From: a virus
IMG/VR virus record: IMGVR_UViG_3300030103_001777
Location: 436-40,370 of that record
Length of the DNA: 39,935 nucleotides
Strand: one strand, 5' to 3'
Positions 1 to 10,900 of this stretch are shown one piece after another. The translations under genes and the position numbers were made by a program. The notes beneath the pieces were generated by a model. That model was not told the origin of the DNA. It ran no database searches and saw nothing but the letters and a program-made list of their open reading frames with translations. Positions within the stretch are counted from its first letter, which is position 1; every line of letters begins with the position of its first letter.

Positions 1-105
1 GCTCCAGCTACAGGCAGACTTAGAATGTATGCCACTGTTATTGATTTAGCAGGTCATGGCTTAGATGATAAGCCTGACGAGGTTGATAGAGACCAGTTAG
101 CATAA
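1..105 (+). CDS. 3' end of a virion gene, probably major capsid protein (partial)
   Basis: The open frame enters from the left edge and ends in TAA, giving 34 C-terminal residues that finish in EVDRDQLA. Acidic, short endings of this kind occur in phage coat proteins. The gene sits directly before a hairpin terminator and a tail-tube/adaptor gene, which is the usual place of the major capsid gene in T7-like and HMO-2011-like genomes. The function is inferred from position and the tail motif only, because too little is present to show a fold. It could instead be another head protein such as a decoration or scaffold product. Confidence 0.5.
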   Translation, partial: APATGRLRMYATVIDLAGHGLDDKPDEVDRDQLA

Positions 106-111
106 CTATTT

Positions 112-139
112 AGAGGAGCAGGGCAACTTGCTCCTCTTT
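112..139 (+). terminator. Hairpin terminator after the capsid-type gene
   Basis: A 9-bp perfect stem (AGAGGAGCA with TGCTCCTCT) is extended inward by one G-U and one G-C pair and closes on a GCAA (GNRA) tetraloop. It is followed by TTT. The site lies seven bases after the stop of the capsid-type gene. The T run is short, so termination may be partial, which would let capsid mRNA outnumber tail mRNA. It could also act as an mRNA-stabilising hairpin. Confidence 0.7.
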
Positions 140-156
140 ACACTTAGGAATTATAA

Positions 157-1098
157 ATGTCAGCAACCTACTTATCATTAACAAATAATGTATTAGCACG
201 ATTAAATGAAGTTGCGTTAACTTCTGCAACATTCTCTTCTGCTAGAGGAATACAGTCTCAAGCAAAAAACGCAGTCAATGAGGCTGTGAGATATATTAAT
301 CAAAGAGAATTTAACTATCCCTTTAATCATTCAACAGAAACAAAAACTTTAACTGCAGGTGTGGTTAGATACAGTATACCCACTTCTGCTAAGACAGTGG
401 ATTATCATACGTTTAGAATTGTAAAAGATAGTGACTTAGGTAATTCAGGATATAGACTAGCACAGTTAGACTATAATGAATACATTAATGCTGTTAGTGA
501 CCAAGAAGATGAAATAAATACAACTACAACTAGTACAACTCACACAGATAGTGTAGAAACAATAACAGTTACTAGTACATCAGGTTTTGATTCTAGTGGT
601 ACTTTACATATAGGTAATGAAGAAATAACATATACTGCAATAGGTTCAAGCACTACATTTACAGGATGTACAAGAGGTGCAGGTGGCACTACTGCTTCAT
701 CTCATGCAAGTGGTGTGACTGTAGCACAATTTGACCAAGGAGGTGTTCCTGAACACGTAGTTAGAACACCTGATAATAATTATTTACTTTATCCTTTTCC
801 AAACAGGTCATATTCAATTAAATTTGACCATTTTACTTTTCCATCTGATATGTCTGCATCAACAGACACAACAAGTATACCTGAAAGATTTGATGCAGTA
901 ATAATAGATGGAGCAACTGCTTTTGTTTATCAATACAGAGGTGAAACACAACAATATCAATTAAATTTTCAAAGGTTTGAACAAGGTATAAAAAATATGC
1001 AAACTTTATTAGTAAACAAATTTCAATATGTTCGTTCTACTTATATACCTAGAGCAGGAACGTACGGAGCAAACACGCTTAACGCAAGGCTAAACTAA
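157..1098 (+). CDS. Head-tail adaptor / tail tube protein A-like
   Basis: This 313-residue protein follows the capsid gene and has the organisation of podoviral gp11-type tail tubular proteins: a helical N-terminal part (about 1-60, with the segment NEAVRYINQREFNYPFN), then beta-rich sequence and a helical C-terminus. These proteins form the ring that joins the portal to the nozzle. Residues about 115-190 look like an extra beta module rich in Thr and Ser, with the segment IGNEEITYTAIG followed by FTGCTRG. This module makes the protein much longer than the roughly 200 residues of T7 gp11. The start ATG has AGGA seven bases upstream. The next gene begins one base after the stop. The family assignment rests on context and general pattern, so it is moderately sure. 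Confidence 0.65.
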   Translation: MSATYLSLTNNVLARLNEVALTSATFSSARGIQSQAKNAVNEAVRYINQREFNYPFNHSTETKTLTAGVVRYSIPTSAKTVDYHTFRIVKDSDLGNSGYRLAQLDYNEYINAVSDQEDEINTTTTSTTHTDSVETITVTSTSGFDSSGTLHIGNEEITYTAIGSSTTFTGCTRGAGGTTASSHASGVTVAQFDQGGVPEHVVRTPDNNYLLYPFPNRSYSIKFDHFTFPSDMSASTDTTSIPERFDAVIIDGATAFVYQYRGETQQYQLNFQRFEQGIKNMQTLLVNKFQYVRSTYIPRAGTYGANTLNARLN

Positions 1099-1099
1099 A

Positions 1100-2662
1100 A
1101 TGGCTGATTTATCGCAAGTAACTCCTGTTGCATTTAACTGCGAAGGTGGCTTAGTTCTTAACAGGTCTACCTTTATGATGCAACCGGGTGAAGCATTAGA
1201 ACTAGAAAACTTTGAGCCTGATATTGAAGGTGGTTATAGAAGAATAAATGGATTTAGTAAATATGTAACTGCAGTAGTTCCTCATACCTCAGACACATCA
1301 GAAAAAATATTAATGGTCGCTACCTTTGCAGATAAAGTTGTAGCAGCAAGAGGAACAAACATATTTACTGCAGATGCAGGAGGTTCATCTTGGACTACTG
1401 TAGATAGTGGTAGAACGAGTGCAGGTAAATATACTTTTGAAAGATATAACTTTGATGGTAATGACAAGTTAATTGTAGCAGATGGAACAAATGCACCAAC
1501 AGTATTTGATACAATTAGTGGCTCTTTTTCTGCAACAGATGTAACTTCAGCAGGTAGTGGGGAAGTAAGCACTGCAGTAACAGGTGCAAAGTTTGTAAAA
1601 GCATTTAAAGAACATATGTTCTATGCAGGTATGTCTAGCTCTAAACAAGAGATAGTGTTTAGTGTACCTTTTGATGAAGACAACTTTGCTACAGAAAGTG
1701 GTGCAGGAAGTATTAAAGTTGATGATACTATAACAGGTTTAAAAGTTTTCCGAGAAAATTTATTTATCTTTTGTGAAAACAGAATATTTAAACTGTCAGG
1801 AACATCAACTAGTAATTTTGCTATAACTGCAGTAACAAGAGATATAGGATGTATTAATGGTAATACAATTCAAGAATTTGCAGGGGATTTAATATTTCTA
1901 GGTCCTGATGGATTAAGAACAGTTGCAGGTACTGCAAGAATTGGTGACGTTGAATTAGGAACTATAAGTGCTAATGTTCAAAGTTTATTTGATGAAAATT
2001 TAGATGATGCAGGAGAGTTTGATTCTGTAGTCATACCTGATAAAACTCAGTATAGAATATTCTTTTCAAAAACAGGAGAGGCACAGGGAACTACTGAAGG
2101 AGTTATTTGTGTTCTAAAAGGACAAAAGGGTTTTGAGTTTTCTAAATTAAAAGGAATCAAACCATCTGCTACAGATACTTTTATAAGTTCAGGAAATGTA
2201 ATAGTTTTACATGGTGATTTTGCAAATGGATTTATATATAGACAAGAATCAGGAGATGATTTTGATGGCTCAATAATTAGTGGCAAATACAGAAGTCCTG
2301 ATTTAACATTTGGCGATGCAGGCATACGTAAACATATGCAACGTGTTATTGTAAACTTTGAGCCTGAATCATCAATAGATTCAGATTTATTTTTAAGATA
2401 TGATTATGAATCTAGAGATGCAGTTCAACCTGCAGCTTATCCTTTAGATTCAGAAGATGTTGCAGCTATATATGGAACATCTACATATGGAACAAGTTCT
2501 AGTTTAAAAGGAACATATGGTGGAACATCAAGACCTCTCTTCAGACAATCTGTTGAGGGTTCAGGTTTTGCAGTTGCATTGAGAGTTAATGATGGTGGTT
2601 CTACTGCACCATATTCATTAAAAGGATTTCAGTTAGAATATCAAACAGGAGCTAGAAGATAA
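1100..2662 (+). CDS. Tail hub/nozzle-type structural protein (probable beta-propeller)
   Basis: A 520-residue, largely beta-stranded protein with many short Gly/Asp-rich turns and an N-terminus typical of phage proteins that begin by listing a reference state (ALELENFEPDIEGGYRRI, residues about 29-46). Proteins of this size and position in podoviruses form the nozzle (T7 gp12) or the P22 gp10 hub, which contain propeller domains. I see no enzymatic motif. It is translationally linked to both neighbours: it starts one base after the upstream stop, and the fibre gene starts directly after its own stop. The role is inferred from order and composition. A separate baseplate-like or stabilisation protein is the main alternative. 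Confidence 0.6.
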   Translation: MADLSQVTPVAFNCEGGLVLNRSTFMMQPGEALELENFEPDIEGGYRRINGFSKYVTAVVPHTSDTSEKILMVATFADKVVAARGTNIFTADAGGSSWTTVDSGRTSAGKYTFERYNFDGNDKLIVADGTNAPTVFDTISGSFSATDVTSAGSGEVSTAVTGAKFVKAFKEHMFYAGMSSSKQEIVFSVPFDEDNFATESGAGSIKVDDTITGLKVFRENLFIFCENRIFKLSGTSTSNFAITAVTRDIGCINGNTIQEFAGDLIFLGPDGLRTVAGTARIGDVELGTISANVQSLFDENLDDAGEFDSVVIPDKTQYRIFFSKTGEAQGTTEGVICVLKGQKGFEFSKLKGIKPSATDTFISSGNVIVLHGDFANGFIYRQESGDDFDGSIISGKYRSPDLTFGDAGIRKHMQRVIVNFEPESSIDSDLFLRYDYESRDAVQPAAYPLDSEDVAAIYGTSTYGTSSSLKGTYGGTSRPLFRQSVEGSGFAVALRVNDGGSTAPYSLKGFQLEYQTGARR

Positions 2663-5600
2663 ATGGGAACAACGTATACTAGACAATCCTCTTATAGTGA
2701 CGGAGATGTAATAACCGCAGCTCATACTAATGATGAGTTTAATCAATTACTTGCAGCGTTTCAGGCTGCCACAGGACATACACACGATGGCACAGCCAAC
2801 GAAGGTGGTCCTATTACAAAGTTGCTTGGCACTTCAATTACAGTAGGTGATGCCACTACAGGAACAGATATAACAGTTACATTTGATGGTGAAACTTCTG
2901 ATGGTGTTTTAATATGGAGAGAAGACGAAGATTATTTTGAATTTAGTGATGACATACTTATTGCTTCTACAGAGAAGTTACAATTTAGAGATACAGGCAT
3001 ACACATCAGTTCAACTACCGATGGACAATTAGATGTAGTAACAGATGGTGCATTTGTTGTTGACACTGCAGGTGATATTACTTTAGATGCAGATGGTGGA
3101 GATATTGTACTTAAAGATGGTGGAACGCAGTTTGCTTCTCTTACAAATACTAGTGGTGATTTAATAATTAAATCAGGCAGTACAACTGCTATGACTTTTA
3201 GTGGTGCTAATGTTACTTTTGCAGGAACAGTTACAATAGGCTCTGCAGGTATATCAGAAGCAGAGCTTGAGATACTTGATGGTGCTACAGTAACAACTGA
3301 TGAGTTGAACATACTTGATGGAGTAACCTCAACTGCATCAGAGTTAAATTTAGTTGATGGTTCATCTGCAGGTACAATCGTAAATAGTAAAGCAGTTATA
3401 TATGGTTCTAGTGGAGAAGTAAATGCAACGACATTACAAATAGCAGGAACTTCTATTACATCTACTGCAGCAGAAATTAACATTTTAGATGGGGTAACAT
3501 CTACTGCAGCAGAGTTGAATATATTAGACGGAGTCACTTCTACTGCAGCAGAATTAAATATATTAGACGGAGTAACCTCCACTGCTACTGAATTAAATAT
3601 AGTAGATGGTGATACTTCTGCAACATCAACTACACTTGCAGATGCAGATAGAGTTGTTGTTAATGACAATGGAACAATGGTTCAGGTTGCATTAACTGAC
3701 TTTGAAACTTATTTTGAATCTGCACTAGATACATTATCAAATGTAACAACAGTAGGTGCATTAAATAGTGGTTCTATTACTTCAGGTTTTGGAACTATTG
3801 ATACAGGTTCATCTACCATAACGACTACAGGTTTAATTACAGGTGGCTCATTAGATATTGATGATGTTGTTATAAATGGAACTACAATAGGTCACACAGA
3901 TGACACAGATTTAATTACACTTGCAAATGGAATTGCTACAGTGGCAGGTGAACTATCTGTAACTACTCTTGATATTGGTGGTACAAATGTAACGTCAACT
4001 GCTTCAGAACTAAACATATTAGATGGTGTTACTGCTACTGCCTCAGAACTAAACATACTAGATGGTGTTACTGCTACTGCATCCGAGTTAAATATCTTGG
4101 ATGGTGTAACATCAACTGCTTCAGAATTAAATATTCTTGATGGAGTAACTTCTACTGCAAGTGAAATTAATTTATTAGATGGCTCTTCTAAATCTACATC
4201 CTCTATAACTATAGCTGATGCAGATGCTTTTATTATTATTGATGACACTACTACAAAACAAATACCTGCTTCAGATATAGCCAATTATGTGGGTACATCT
4301 ATAACAGCAACAGGTGCTTTAGATGGTGGTTCTATTACATCAGGCTTTGGTAACATTGATAATGGAACATCTAACATTACATCAGGTGGTCTTCTTAAAA
4401 TTGATACAGATGCAGATGCAGACGATTTAACAGGAGACAGTTCTTCAGGTAGATTAACAATAGGTGCAGGTGAAGACTTAAACTTATATCATGGTGGAAC
4501 TAACTCTTACATTGTAAACGACACAGGTGATTTAATAATTGATACTGCAGGGGATGTTGTTCTAGACGCAGATGGTGCAGATGTATTATTAAAAGATGGT
4601 GGAACACAGTATGCTGCTCTAACTAATTCTTCAGGTAACTTAATTATCAAGTCAGGTTCTACAACTGCATTAACATTCTCAGGAGCTAATGCAACACTTG
4701 CAGGTGACTTGACCATATCAGGTGATGACTTGACTATGGGTACAAACACTGCAGGTCATTTACTTATAGCAGATGGTACGAACTATAATCCTACGGCAGT
4801 CGGTGATTTAGCAGAAATATCTACAGTTGCAAGTGGTGATACATTGTTAGCAGTTGATGCTTCTGGTGGTGGATTAAAGAAAATAACAAGAAGTACCCTT
4901 GTTGCAGGTCTTGCAGTATCAGGTGCTATATCAAATGTGGCAGATGATAGCACACCACAACTAGGTGGTAACTTAGACATGAATGGCAACGATATTGTTA
5001 CCACTTCAAATGCTAATATTGAACTTGCTGCAAATGGAACAGGAAAGGTAGTTGTAAAAGGTAATAATAATCAGGGAGCTATACAATTAAACTGTGAAGC
5101 AAACTCACACGGACAGATTATAATAGCTGCCCCACATTCAGAGAGTGCATCTAATACCTTAACACTACCAAGCACAGGTGGTGACGCTAGATTAGTTTCA
5201 ACATCGTCAACTGCCACACTAACAAATAAAACATTTGGTGATAACACTAGCTTTGGTGATAATAATATTACTAATGTTGGAGATATTGCACTTGACTCTA
5301 TAAGTGCAGATGGAACAGATATTAATGTAGCAGTGTCTGATAACTCTGCAACTGCTTTTACAATCAAACAAGGCTCAGATAATTATTTAGTTGTAGATAC
5401 AGGTAATGGTGGTGAATCAGTAGCTATTGGTACAGGTGTATCAGGAACTGCTATAACACTAGGACACAGTACATCTGAAGTAACTGTAGCAGATAACTTA
5501 ACTGTTACAGGTGACCTTACAGTATCAGGTACAACCACTACAGTAAACTCAACAACAGTAAATTTAAATGACCACAATATTGTATTAGATAGTGGTAATA

Positions 5601-7984
5601 GTACAAGTGCAGTAATAAATGGTGCAGGTATAACTATTGAAGGTGGTAGTGGAGATGACGCTAAACTTAATTACAATACAACAGGTCCTAAGTTTGAATT
5701 ATTATTAGGTTCTAGCCACGAAGATTTACAAGTAGACCAACTTATTGCAGCTTCCTTAGATATATCAGGTAACGTAGATATAGATGGCACTTTAGAAACA
5801 GATGCATTATCTATAAATGGAACATCAGTTACTGCTAGTGCTGCAGATATTAACTTAATAGATGGCATTACAAACGGAACTGTAATAGCAAGTAAAGCTA
5901 TCATAACTGATTCTAACAAAGACATATCAGGTGGTAGAAATATTACAATTTCAGGTGAACTTGACGCAGCTACCTTAGACATTAGTGGTAATGCAGACAT
6001 AGATGGTACACTTGAAGCAGATGCAATCACAGTAGGTGGCACTGCATTAAACACTGTTATAGCAGGTGTTACTGTTACTGATGCTACCAATGCTGCTCAC
6101 GTATTAGTTACAGATAACGAAAGCCAAAACGAAGATAATCTAATTACTTTTGTAGAAGGTGCAACTTCTAGCACAGGTAATGTTGGATTAGAGATGGATG
6201 GTAACTTAACTTACAATCCAAGCACAGGAAGATTAACTGCTACACAATTAGCAGGTACATTACAAACTGCTGCACAGACAAACATTACATCATTAGGAAC
6301 ACTAACATCATTAACAGTAGATGATATTACTATTAATGGTAGCACTATATCTGATAGTGGGTCTTTTACACTAGACGTTGGTGGAGTTATAAATTTTGAT
6401 TCTAGTGATGGTCAGTTTAGATTTGATGATGACGGAACAGAGGTATTTAGAATTGCTAATTCATCTGGTGATGTAATCCTTAGACCTGTTGTTGATGCTA
6501 AAGATATAATTTTTCAACAGAGAGATGGCACTGAAGTAGCAAGAGTTGAAGACAATGGCACATTCAATGTTGTTACAGACAAACTTGCTATAAACGGAAC
6601 AGCGATTACATCCACTGCTGCAGAGTTAAATATTCTTGACGGAGTAACCTCTACCACTGCAGAGTTGAATATTTTAGATGGGGTGACCTCCACTGCTACA
6701 GAGTTAAACATACTTGATGGAGTAACTGCTACAACAGCAGAACTAAATATTCTTGATGGTGCTACAGTAGTAGTAGGAGAGATAAATGCACTAGATTTAG
6801 GCTCAACTGCTGTTGGTACTGCCATAGCTTCTAAAGCAGTCATACTTGACTCTAATAAAGATTACACAGGAATAAGAAACTTTACCATTACAGGTGAACT
6901 TGATGCTGCCACTTTAGATGTAAGTGGTGATGTAGATATAGACGGAACTCTTGAAGCAGATGCCATAACTCTTAATGGTACATCATTAGCTACTTCGGCA
7001 ACAACAGATACTACTAACGCTTCTAACATTGGTTCAGGCACATTGGGTGCAGCTAGAATGGCTTCTGCTCAAACTGCTATAGAGTCTGTTCTTAATACTA
7101 GCTTAGTTGCAGGTAGAGATGCAGACAATCAAATAAAGTTTAGCACAGACAATCAAATTATATTTAGAGTTGGTGCAGGAGATGGTGTAACATTTAAAGC
7201 TAGTGGCGAGATAGAAGCAACAAGTTTAGATATTAGTGGTGACGCTGATATTGATGGAACATTAGAAGCAGACGCTATAACTGTAAATGGAACAGCATTA
7301 GATGAGTTTATCTCTGATACTACAGGTGCTATGTTCTCTAGTAATACAGAGACAGGTGTTACTGTTACTTATCAAGACTCTGATAATACTATAGATGTTG
7401 CAATAGATGCAGCACAAACAACTATTACATCTCTTCTTGCTACCGACATAAAGATTGGTGAAGATGACCAAACTAAGATAGACTTTGAAACTGCAGATGA
7501 GATACACTTCTACGCTGCAAACGCAGAGCAAGTATTTGTATCTGACGGAGTATTTGGACCTCAGACAGATAGTGATGTTGACTTAGGTACAAACAGTGCT
7601 AGATTTAAAGATGCGTATGTTGACAGTGTAACTGTTACAGGTGACGTAGCAGTTGGAGATGATGCTTCCGTAGCAGGTAGAGCAACAGGTAACCAAGAGA
7701 CAGATAATGATGGTAACTTTGATTTAGCAACTGCTAACTTCTTTAAGTGTACTCCATCAGGTAACTTTACTTTAACTTTATCCAATCCTGCAGAAGGTCA
7801 GTCAGGAACAATTATGCTAATTAACACTGGGGGTCATACAGTATCTGCTCACGCTAGTGTTGCTATAAATGCAGATATTTTAACAGCAATATCTTCAGCA
7901 GGAACATATATGCTTACTTATTATTGTTCTGCTGCAAGTGGTAATGATACAATACTAGTAGGTGCAACAGGAGCTTTAACATAA
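2663..7984 (+). CDS. Giant tail fibre protein with repeated LDG modules
   Basis: At 1773 residues this is the longest gene here. It begins with no gap after the hub gene. The N-terminal 60 residues (with DGDVITAAHTNDEFNQL) resemble virion-anchoring ends of marine phage fibres. The rest is repetitive beta-structure. There are four clusters of a 14-residue unit close to TSTAAELNILDGV, four copies of a module ending in D(I/V)DGTLEADA, and two copies of a longer block with DLIIKSGSTTA. Such repeats form trimeric, elongated fibres. The protein is almost free of Cys and very rich in Thr, Ser, Asp and Gly. No intramolecular chaperone (S74 peptidase) domain is apparent at the C-terminus, which ends in an ordinary beta-rich stretch. 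Receptor binding is expected but not shown. Confidence 0.85.
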   Translation: MGTTYTRQSSYSDGDVITAAHTNDEFNQLLAAFQAATGHTHDGTANEGGPITKLLGTSITVGDATTGTDITVTFDGETSDGVLIWREDEDYFEFSDDILIASTEKLQFRDTGIHISSTTDGQLDVVTDGAFVVDTAGDITLDADGGDIVLKDGGTQFASLTNTSGDLIIKSGSTTAMTFSGANVTFAGTVTIGSAGISEAELEILDGATVTTDELNILDGVTSTASELNLVDGSSAGTIVNSKAVIYGSSGEVNATTLQIAGTSITSTAAEINILDGVTSTAAELNILDGVTSTAAELNILDGVTSTATELNIVDGDTSATSTTLADADRVVVNDNGTMVQVALTDFETYFESALDTLSNVTTVGALNSGSITSGFGTIDTGSSTITTTGLITGGSLDIDDVVINGTTIGHTDDTDLITLANGIATVAGELSVTTLDIGGTNVTSTASELNILDGVTATASELNILDGVTATASELNILDGVTSTASELNILDGVTSTASEINLLDGSSKSTSSITIADADAFIIIDDTTTKQIPASDIANYVGTSITATGALDGGSITSGFGNIDNGTSNITSGGLLKIDTDADADDLTGDSSSGRLTIGAGEDLNLYHGGTNSYIVNDTGDLIIDTAGDVVLDADGADVLLKDGGTQYAALTNSSGNLIIKSGSTTALTFSGANATLAGDLTISGDDLTMGTNTAGHLLIADGTNYNPTAVGDLAEISTVASGDTLLAVDASGGGLKKITRSTLVAGLAVSGAISNVADDSTPQLGGNLDMNGNDIVTTSNANIELAANGTGKVVVKGNNNQGAIQLNCEANSHGQIIIAAPHSESASNTLTLPSTGGDARLVSTSSTATLTNKTFGDNTSFGDNNITNVGDIALDSISADGTDINVAVSDNSATAFTIKQGSDNYLVVDTGNGGESVAIGTGVSGTAITLGHSTSEVTVADNLTVTGDLTVSGTTTTVNSTTVNLNDHNIVLDSGNSTSAVINGAGITIEGGSGDDAKLNYNTTGPKFELLLGSSHEDLQVDQLIAASLDISGNVDIDGTLETDALSINGTSVTASAADINLIDGITNGTVIASKAIITDSNKDISGGRNITISGELDAATLDISGNADIDGTLEADAITVGGTALNTVIAGVTVTDATNAAHVLVTDNESQNEDNLITFVEGATSSTGNVGLEMDGNLTYNPSTGRLTATQLAGTLQTAAQTNITSLGTLTSLTVDDITINGSTISDSGSFTLDVGGVINFDSSDGQFRFDDDGTEVFRIANSSGDVILRPVVDAKDIIFQQRDGTEVARVEDNGTFNVVTDKLAINGTAITSTAAELNILDGVTSTTAELNILDGVTSTATELNILDGVTATTAELNILDGATVVVGEINALDLGSTAVGTAIASKAVILDSNKDYTGIRNFTITGELDAATLDVSGDVDIDGTLEADAITLNGTSLATSATTDTTNASNIGSGTLGAARMASAQTAIESVLNTSLVAGRDADNQIKFSTDNQIIFRVGAGDGVTFKASGEIEATSLDISGDADIDGTLEADAITVNGTALDEFISDTTGAMFSSNTETGVTVTYQDSDNTIDVAIDAAQTTITSLLATDIKIGEDDQTKIDFETADEIHFYAANAEQVFVSDGVFGPQTDSDVDLGTNSARFKDAYVDSVTVTGDVAVGDDASVAGRATGNQETDNDGNFDLATANFFKCTPSGNFTLTLSNPAEGQSGTIMLINTGGHTVSAHASVAINADILTAISSAGTYMLTYYCSAASGNDTILVGATGALT
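3257..3361 (+). repeat. Fibre repeat cluster 1 (three 42-bp units)
   Basis: Three in-frame copies of the 14-codon unit encode versions of ELNILDGVTSTAS. The DNA copies differ at many synonymous sites, so the unit is conserved as protein rather than by recent duplication. Confidence 0.75.
3450..3609 (+). repeat. Fibre repeat cluster 2 (four 42-bp units)
   Basis: Four consecutive copies encode TSTAAELNILDGV-type units. Units two to four share long nearly identical DNA runs (for example ATATTAGACGGAGT). This points to newer duplication or gene conversion here than in cluster 1. Confidence 0.8.
3989..4181 (+). repeat. Fibre repeat cluster 3 (five 42-bp units)
   Basis: Five copies encode T(S/A)TASELNILDGV units, ending in a divergent EINLLDGSS copy. 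The Ser variant at the tenth position separates this cluster from cluster 2, whose units mostly read AAE. Confidence 0.8.
6605..6762 (+). repeat. Fibre repeat cluster 4 (four 42-bp units)
   Basis: Four copies encode TST(A/T)(A/T)ELNILDGV units about 2.4 kb from cluster 3. The intervening fibre sequence carries different modules, so the LDG units recur as discrete segments along the fibre. Confidence 0.8.
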
Positions 7985-7985
7985 G

Positions 7986-10900
7986 ATGAGTTTATTACCT
8001 GCATCAAGTATAGGTGACGAAAGCACAGGTTTTTATAATGGTGTGGCAACACAATCATTAAGAATGAATTTTGGTGATTCCTCTTATTTATATTATACAC
8101 CTAGCACTGGTGATAGATTTACTGGCACTTATTCTACTTGGTATAAGGGAAGTTTATTGAGTGATAGCTCGTATGGTGCGTATTATTTTAATGCTTATGG
8201 TGGTGGTTCTGAGGTTAATTTTACCTTTGCTCACATAGCAAATGACTTTCAACTTGCGTTTGATGCTTATGGAAGAAATTATTTTCATTCAAATGCTCTT
8301 TACCGGGATGAAACTAATTGGTACAATATAGTTTGGGTTTGGGATACACCAAATGGAACTACAGCTAAAAGACAAAGAGGTTTTGTTAATGGTGAAGAAG
8401 TAACTTCTATGTCTATTGATTCAAGGTCTAGCCATCGTCAAATGTTGGCTTTTGGTGGCAACCATCAACACACTCTTTTTGCAAATTACTATAATGGTAA
8501 TTACGATAGTTACGCTTCAGGTCATCACTCTTATAATGTTTATGTTAATGGTCATGCACTAGACCCAACAGCTTTTGGTGAATTAAAAAACGGAGTTTGG
8601 ATTCCAAAAAATTATGCCACCAAACCATCTTTAATAGCACAAGACACTGGCACTGCCATCGGTGACATGACAGAAGTAGATGGATTAGCAGGTGCTTTTG
8701 ACGGAAATAGATTTGAATCTTACAGTAATGCTGCAGTAGCATATAATGTAGGTACAACTGCAGGAGCATATATAGGTAAAAATTGGGGAAGCTCAAAAAA
8801 AGTAACAGGGTTTATTCTGTATTCTCCAACTCAATATGGATTTGTTGGTAGTAACGGAAGTTCATTTACAGTCAGATTATATGGGAGCAATTCAAATCCT
8901 TCAAATTCTACAGATGGAACTTTGTTATACACCTCCTCTTCCGTTAACGATAATCTTATAAGCACAAATGGTGAAAGAGGTTCTTTAAGATACTTTGCTG
9001 ATACAACGATGATATCTGAAGAAACTGTAAGTAATTTTACAACAGATACATCTTACAGTTATCATTGGGTTGTTTTAACTCCTAACACAACTGAATCTAT
9101 CCATGTAGGTGAGATAGAATTTTATGAGGATGGTAATAATTATTTTGGAACAGGTGGTTTTAGATTAGATTTTAATGCTTCTGATTTAAATACAACTGGA
9201 GGTTCAAGAACAGACCCTTATGGTTCAGACACAGACCAACCTAACAATTCAATAGCAGACGCTTCAGGTTCTGGTAATCATTTAAGTTACAGTGGTGTTG
9301 TTGCAACAGATTTTTCAAAAGATAGTCCAGAAAATAATTTTTGTGTGTTAAACGCTTTAGGAAAACAAAGTTCAGGAGCAGTATCTGAAGGTAATTTAAA
9401 AGCAGTAATCACGAGTGGTGGTAATAGTGGAAGAATACCGGGAACTTTTGCAGTTAATAGTGGTAAATGGTATTGGGAAGTAAGACAAAGTAGTTCAAAT
9501 AGATTTGGAATGGGTGTGTTTGATACCGACAGATATGTTATGACAAACGAGGATTTAGGCTCAGATGCTTATGAGTGGGGATTTATTACAAGCGATAACT
9601 CAGGAAGTGGTGCAAGAAGAAATAGTAATACCATAGTAAATGGTTATGGTGGAGAGACTGCAGATGGTCATGTTGTTATGGTTGCTTTAGATGTAGATAA
9701 TGAAGCTATCTATTTTGGTAAACAAGGCAGTTGGTTTAACAACGGAACAAGCGATAATTCTGCCACTGTAAAAGGACAGATAGAAGCAGGAACAACAACA
9801 AATGCAGCGTATACAGGTGTTAGTGGTAGACTTACACCTTCTTTTGTAAGACAGACATCTAATAACACATTACACGTTAATTTTGGTCAAGATGATACAT
9901 TTGCAGGAAACGAAACAACAGCAGGAAATACAGATGGTAATGGTAATGGCTCTTTTCAATATGAACCCCCTAGTGGTTTTTTAGCACTATGCTCAGATAA
10001 CCTACCTAACTTAACTATTAGTCCTGCACAGTCATCTCAAGCAGATGACCATTTTAATACATTTTTATACACAGGAACAAATGCAACAAATAGAAATGTT
10101 GCATTAAATACATTTACACCAGATTGGGTATGGTTAAAAGCAAGAAGTGCAGCAGACAATCATGTTGTTATTGACAGTTCAAGAGAAAGTAGTGGAACTT
10201 ATCCTAATTTACATCCAAACAACACAGATGCAGAAGCAAGTGATTCTCATCCTAAAATAATTACAAATGGAATACAAGTTTCTGGTGGTTTGTATGATAA
10301 TAACAATGTTAATTTTGTCGTGTGGAATTGGAAAGCAAATGGTGGCACGACAAGCAGTAACAGTGATGGCGATATAACATCTACAGTACAAGCGAATACA
10401 ACAGCAGGTTTCAGTATTGTTTTATATACTGGTAACGGAACTAATAACAGTGATGTAACTATAGGTCATGGTTTAGGGGTTAAGCCTGCTATGGTTATCC
10501 TCAAAGCTAGAGATAACACAAGTTCAGACAACTGGATTGTTTGGCATCAAAATTTAAGTCCTGACGCAACTTACACAACAGATTTGCTTTTCTTAGATTC
10601 AGGTAATGGAGAGAATTATTATTCTGACCAGTTTAAATCAGTACAAGATACAACTTTTACAATTAGAACAGTTGATGCTACTAATGGAAGAGTAAACCAA
10701 AATACTATTAAATATTTAGCCTATTGTTTTGCAGAGATTGAAGGCTACTCTAAGTTTGGCAAATATATTGGCAATAATTCAACAGATGGTCCTTTTGTCT
10801 ACACAGGATTTCGACCTGCCTTTCTCATGCTAAAAAGAAGTAATGATTCAGGCTCTTTTCAATTACTTGATAACAAAAGAAACACATTTAACTCAACAGA

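Noticed and set aside
2932-3669. Long - strand open frame of 245 codons inside the fibre gene, with others like it to 7785
   Set aside because: They are antisense to a repetitive gene with strong codon bias, have Ser/Val-rich mirror-image repeats and no ribosome binding sites. They are shadows of the fibre repeats.
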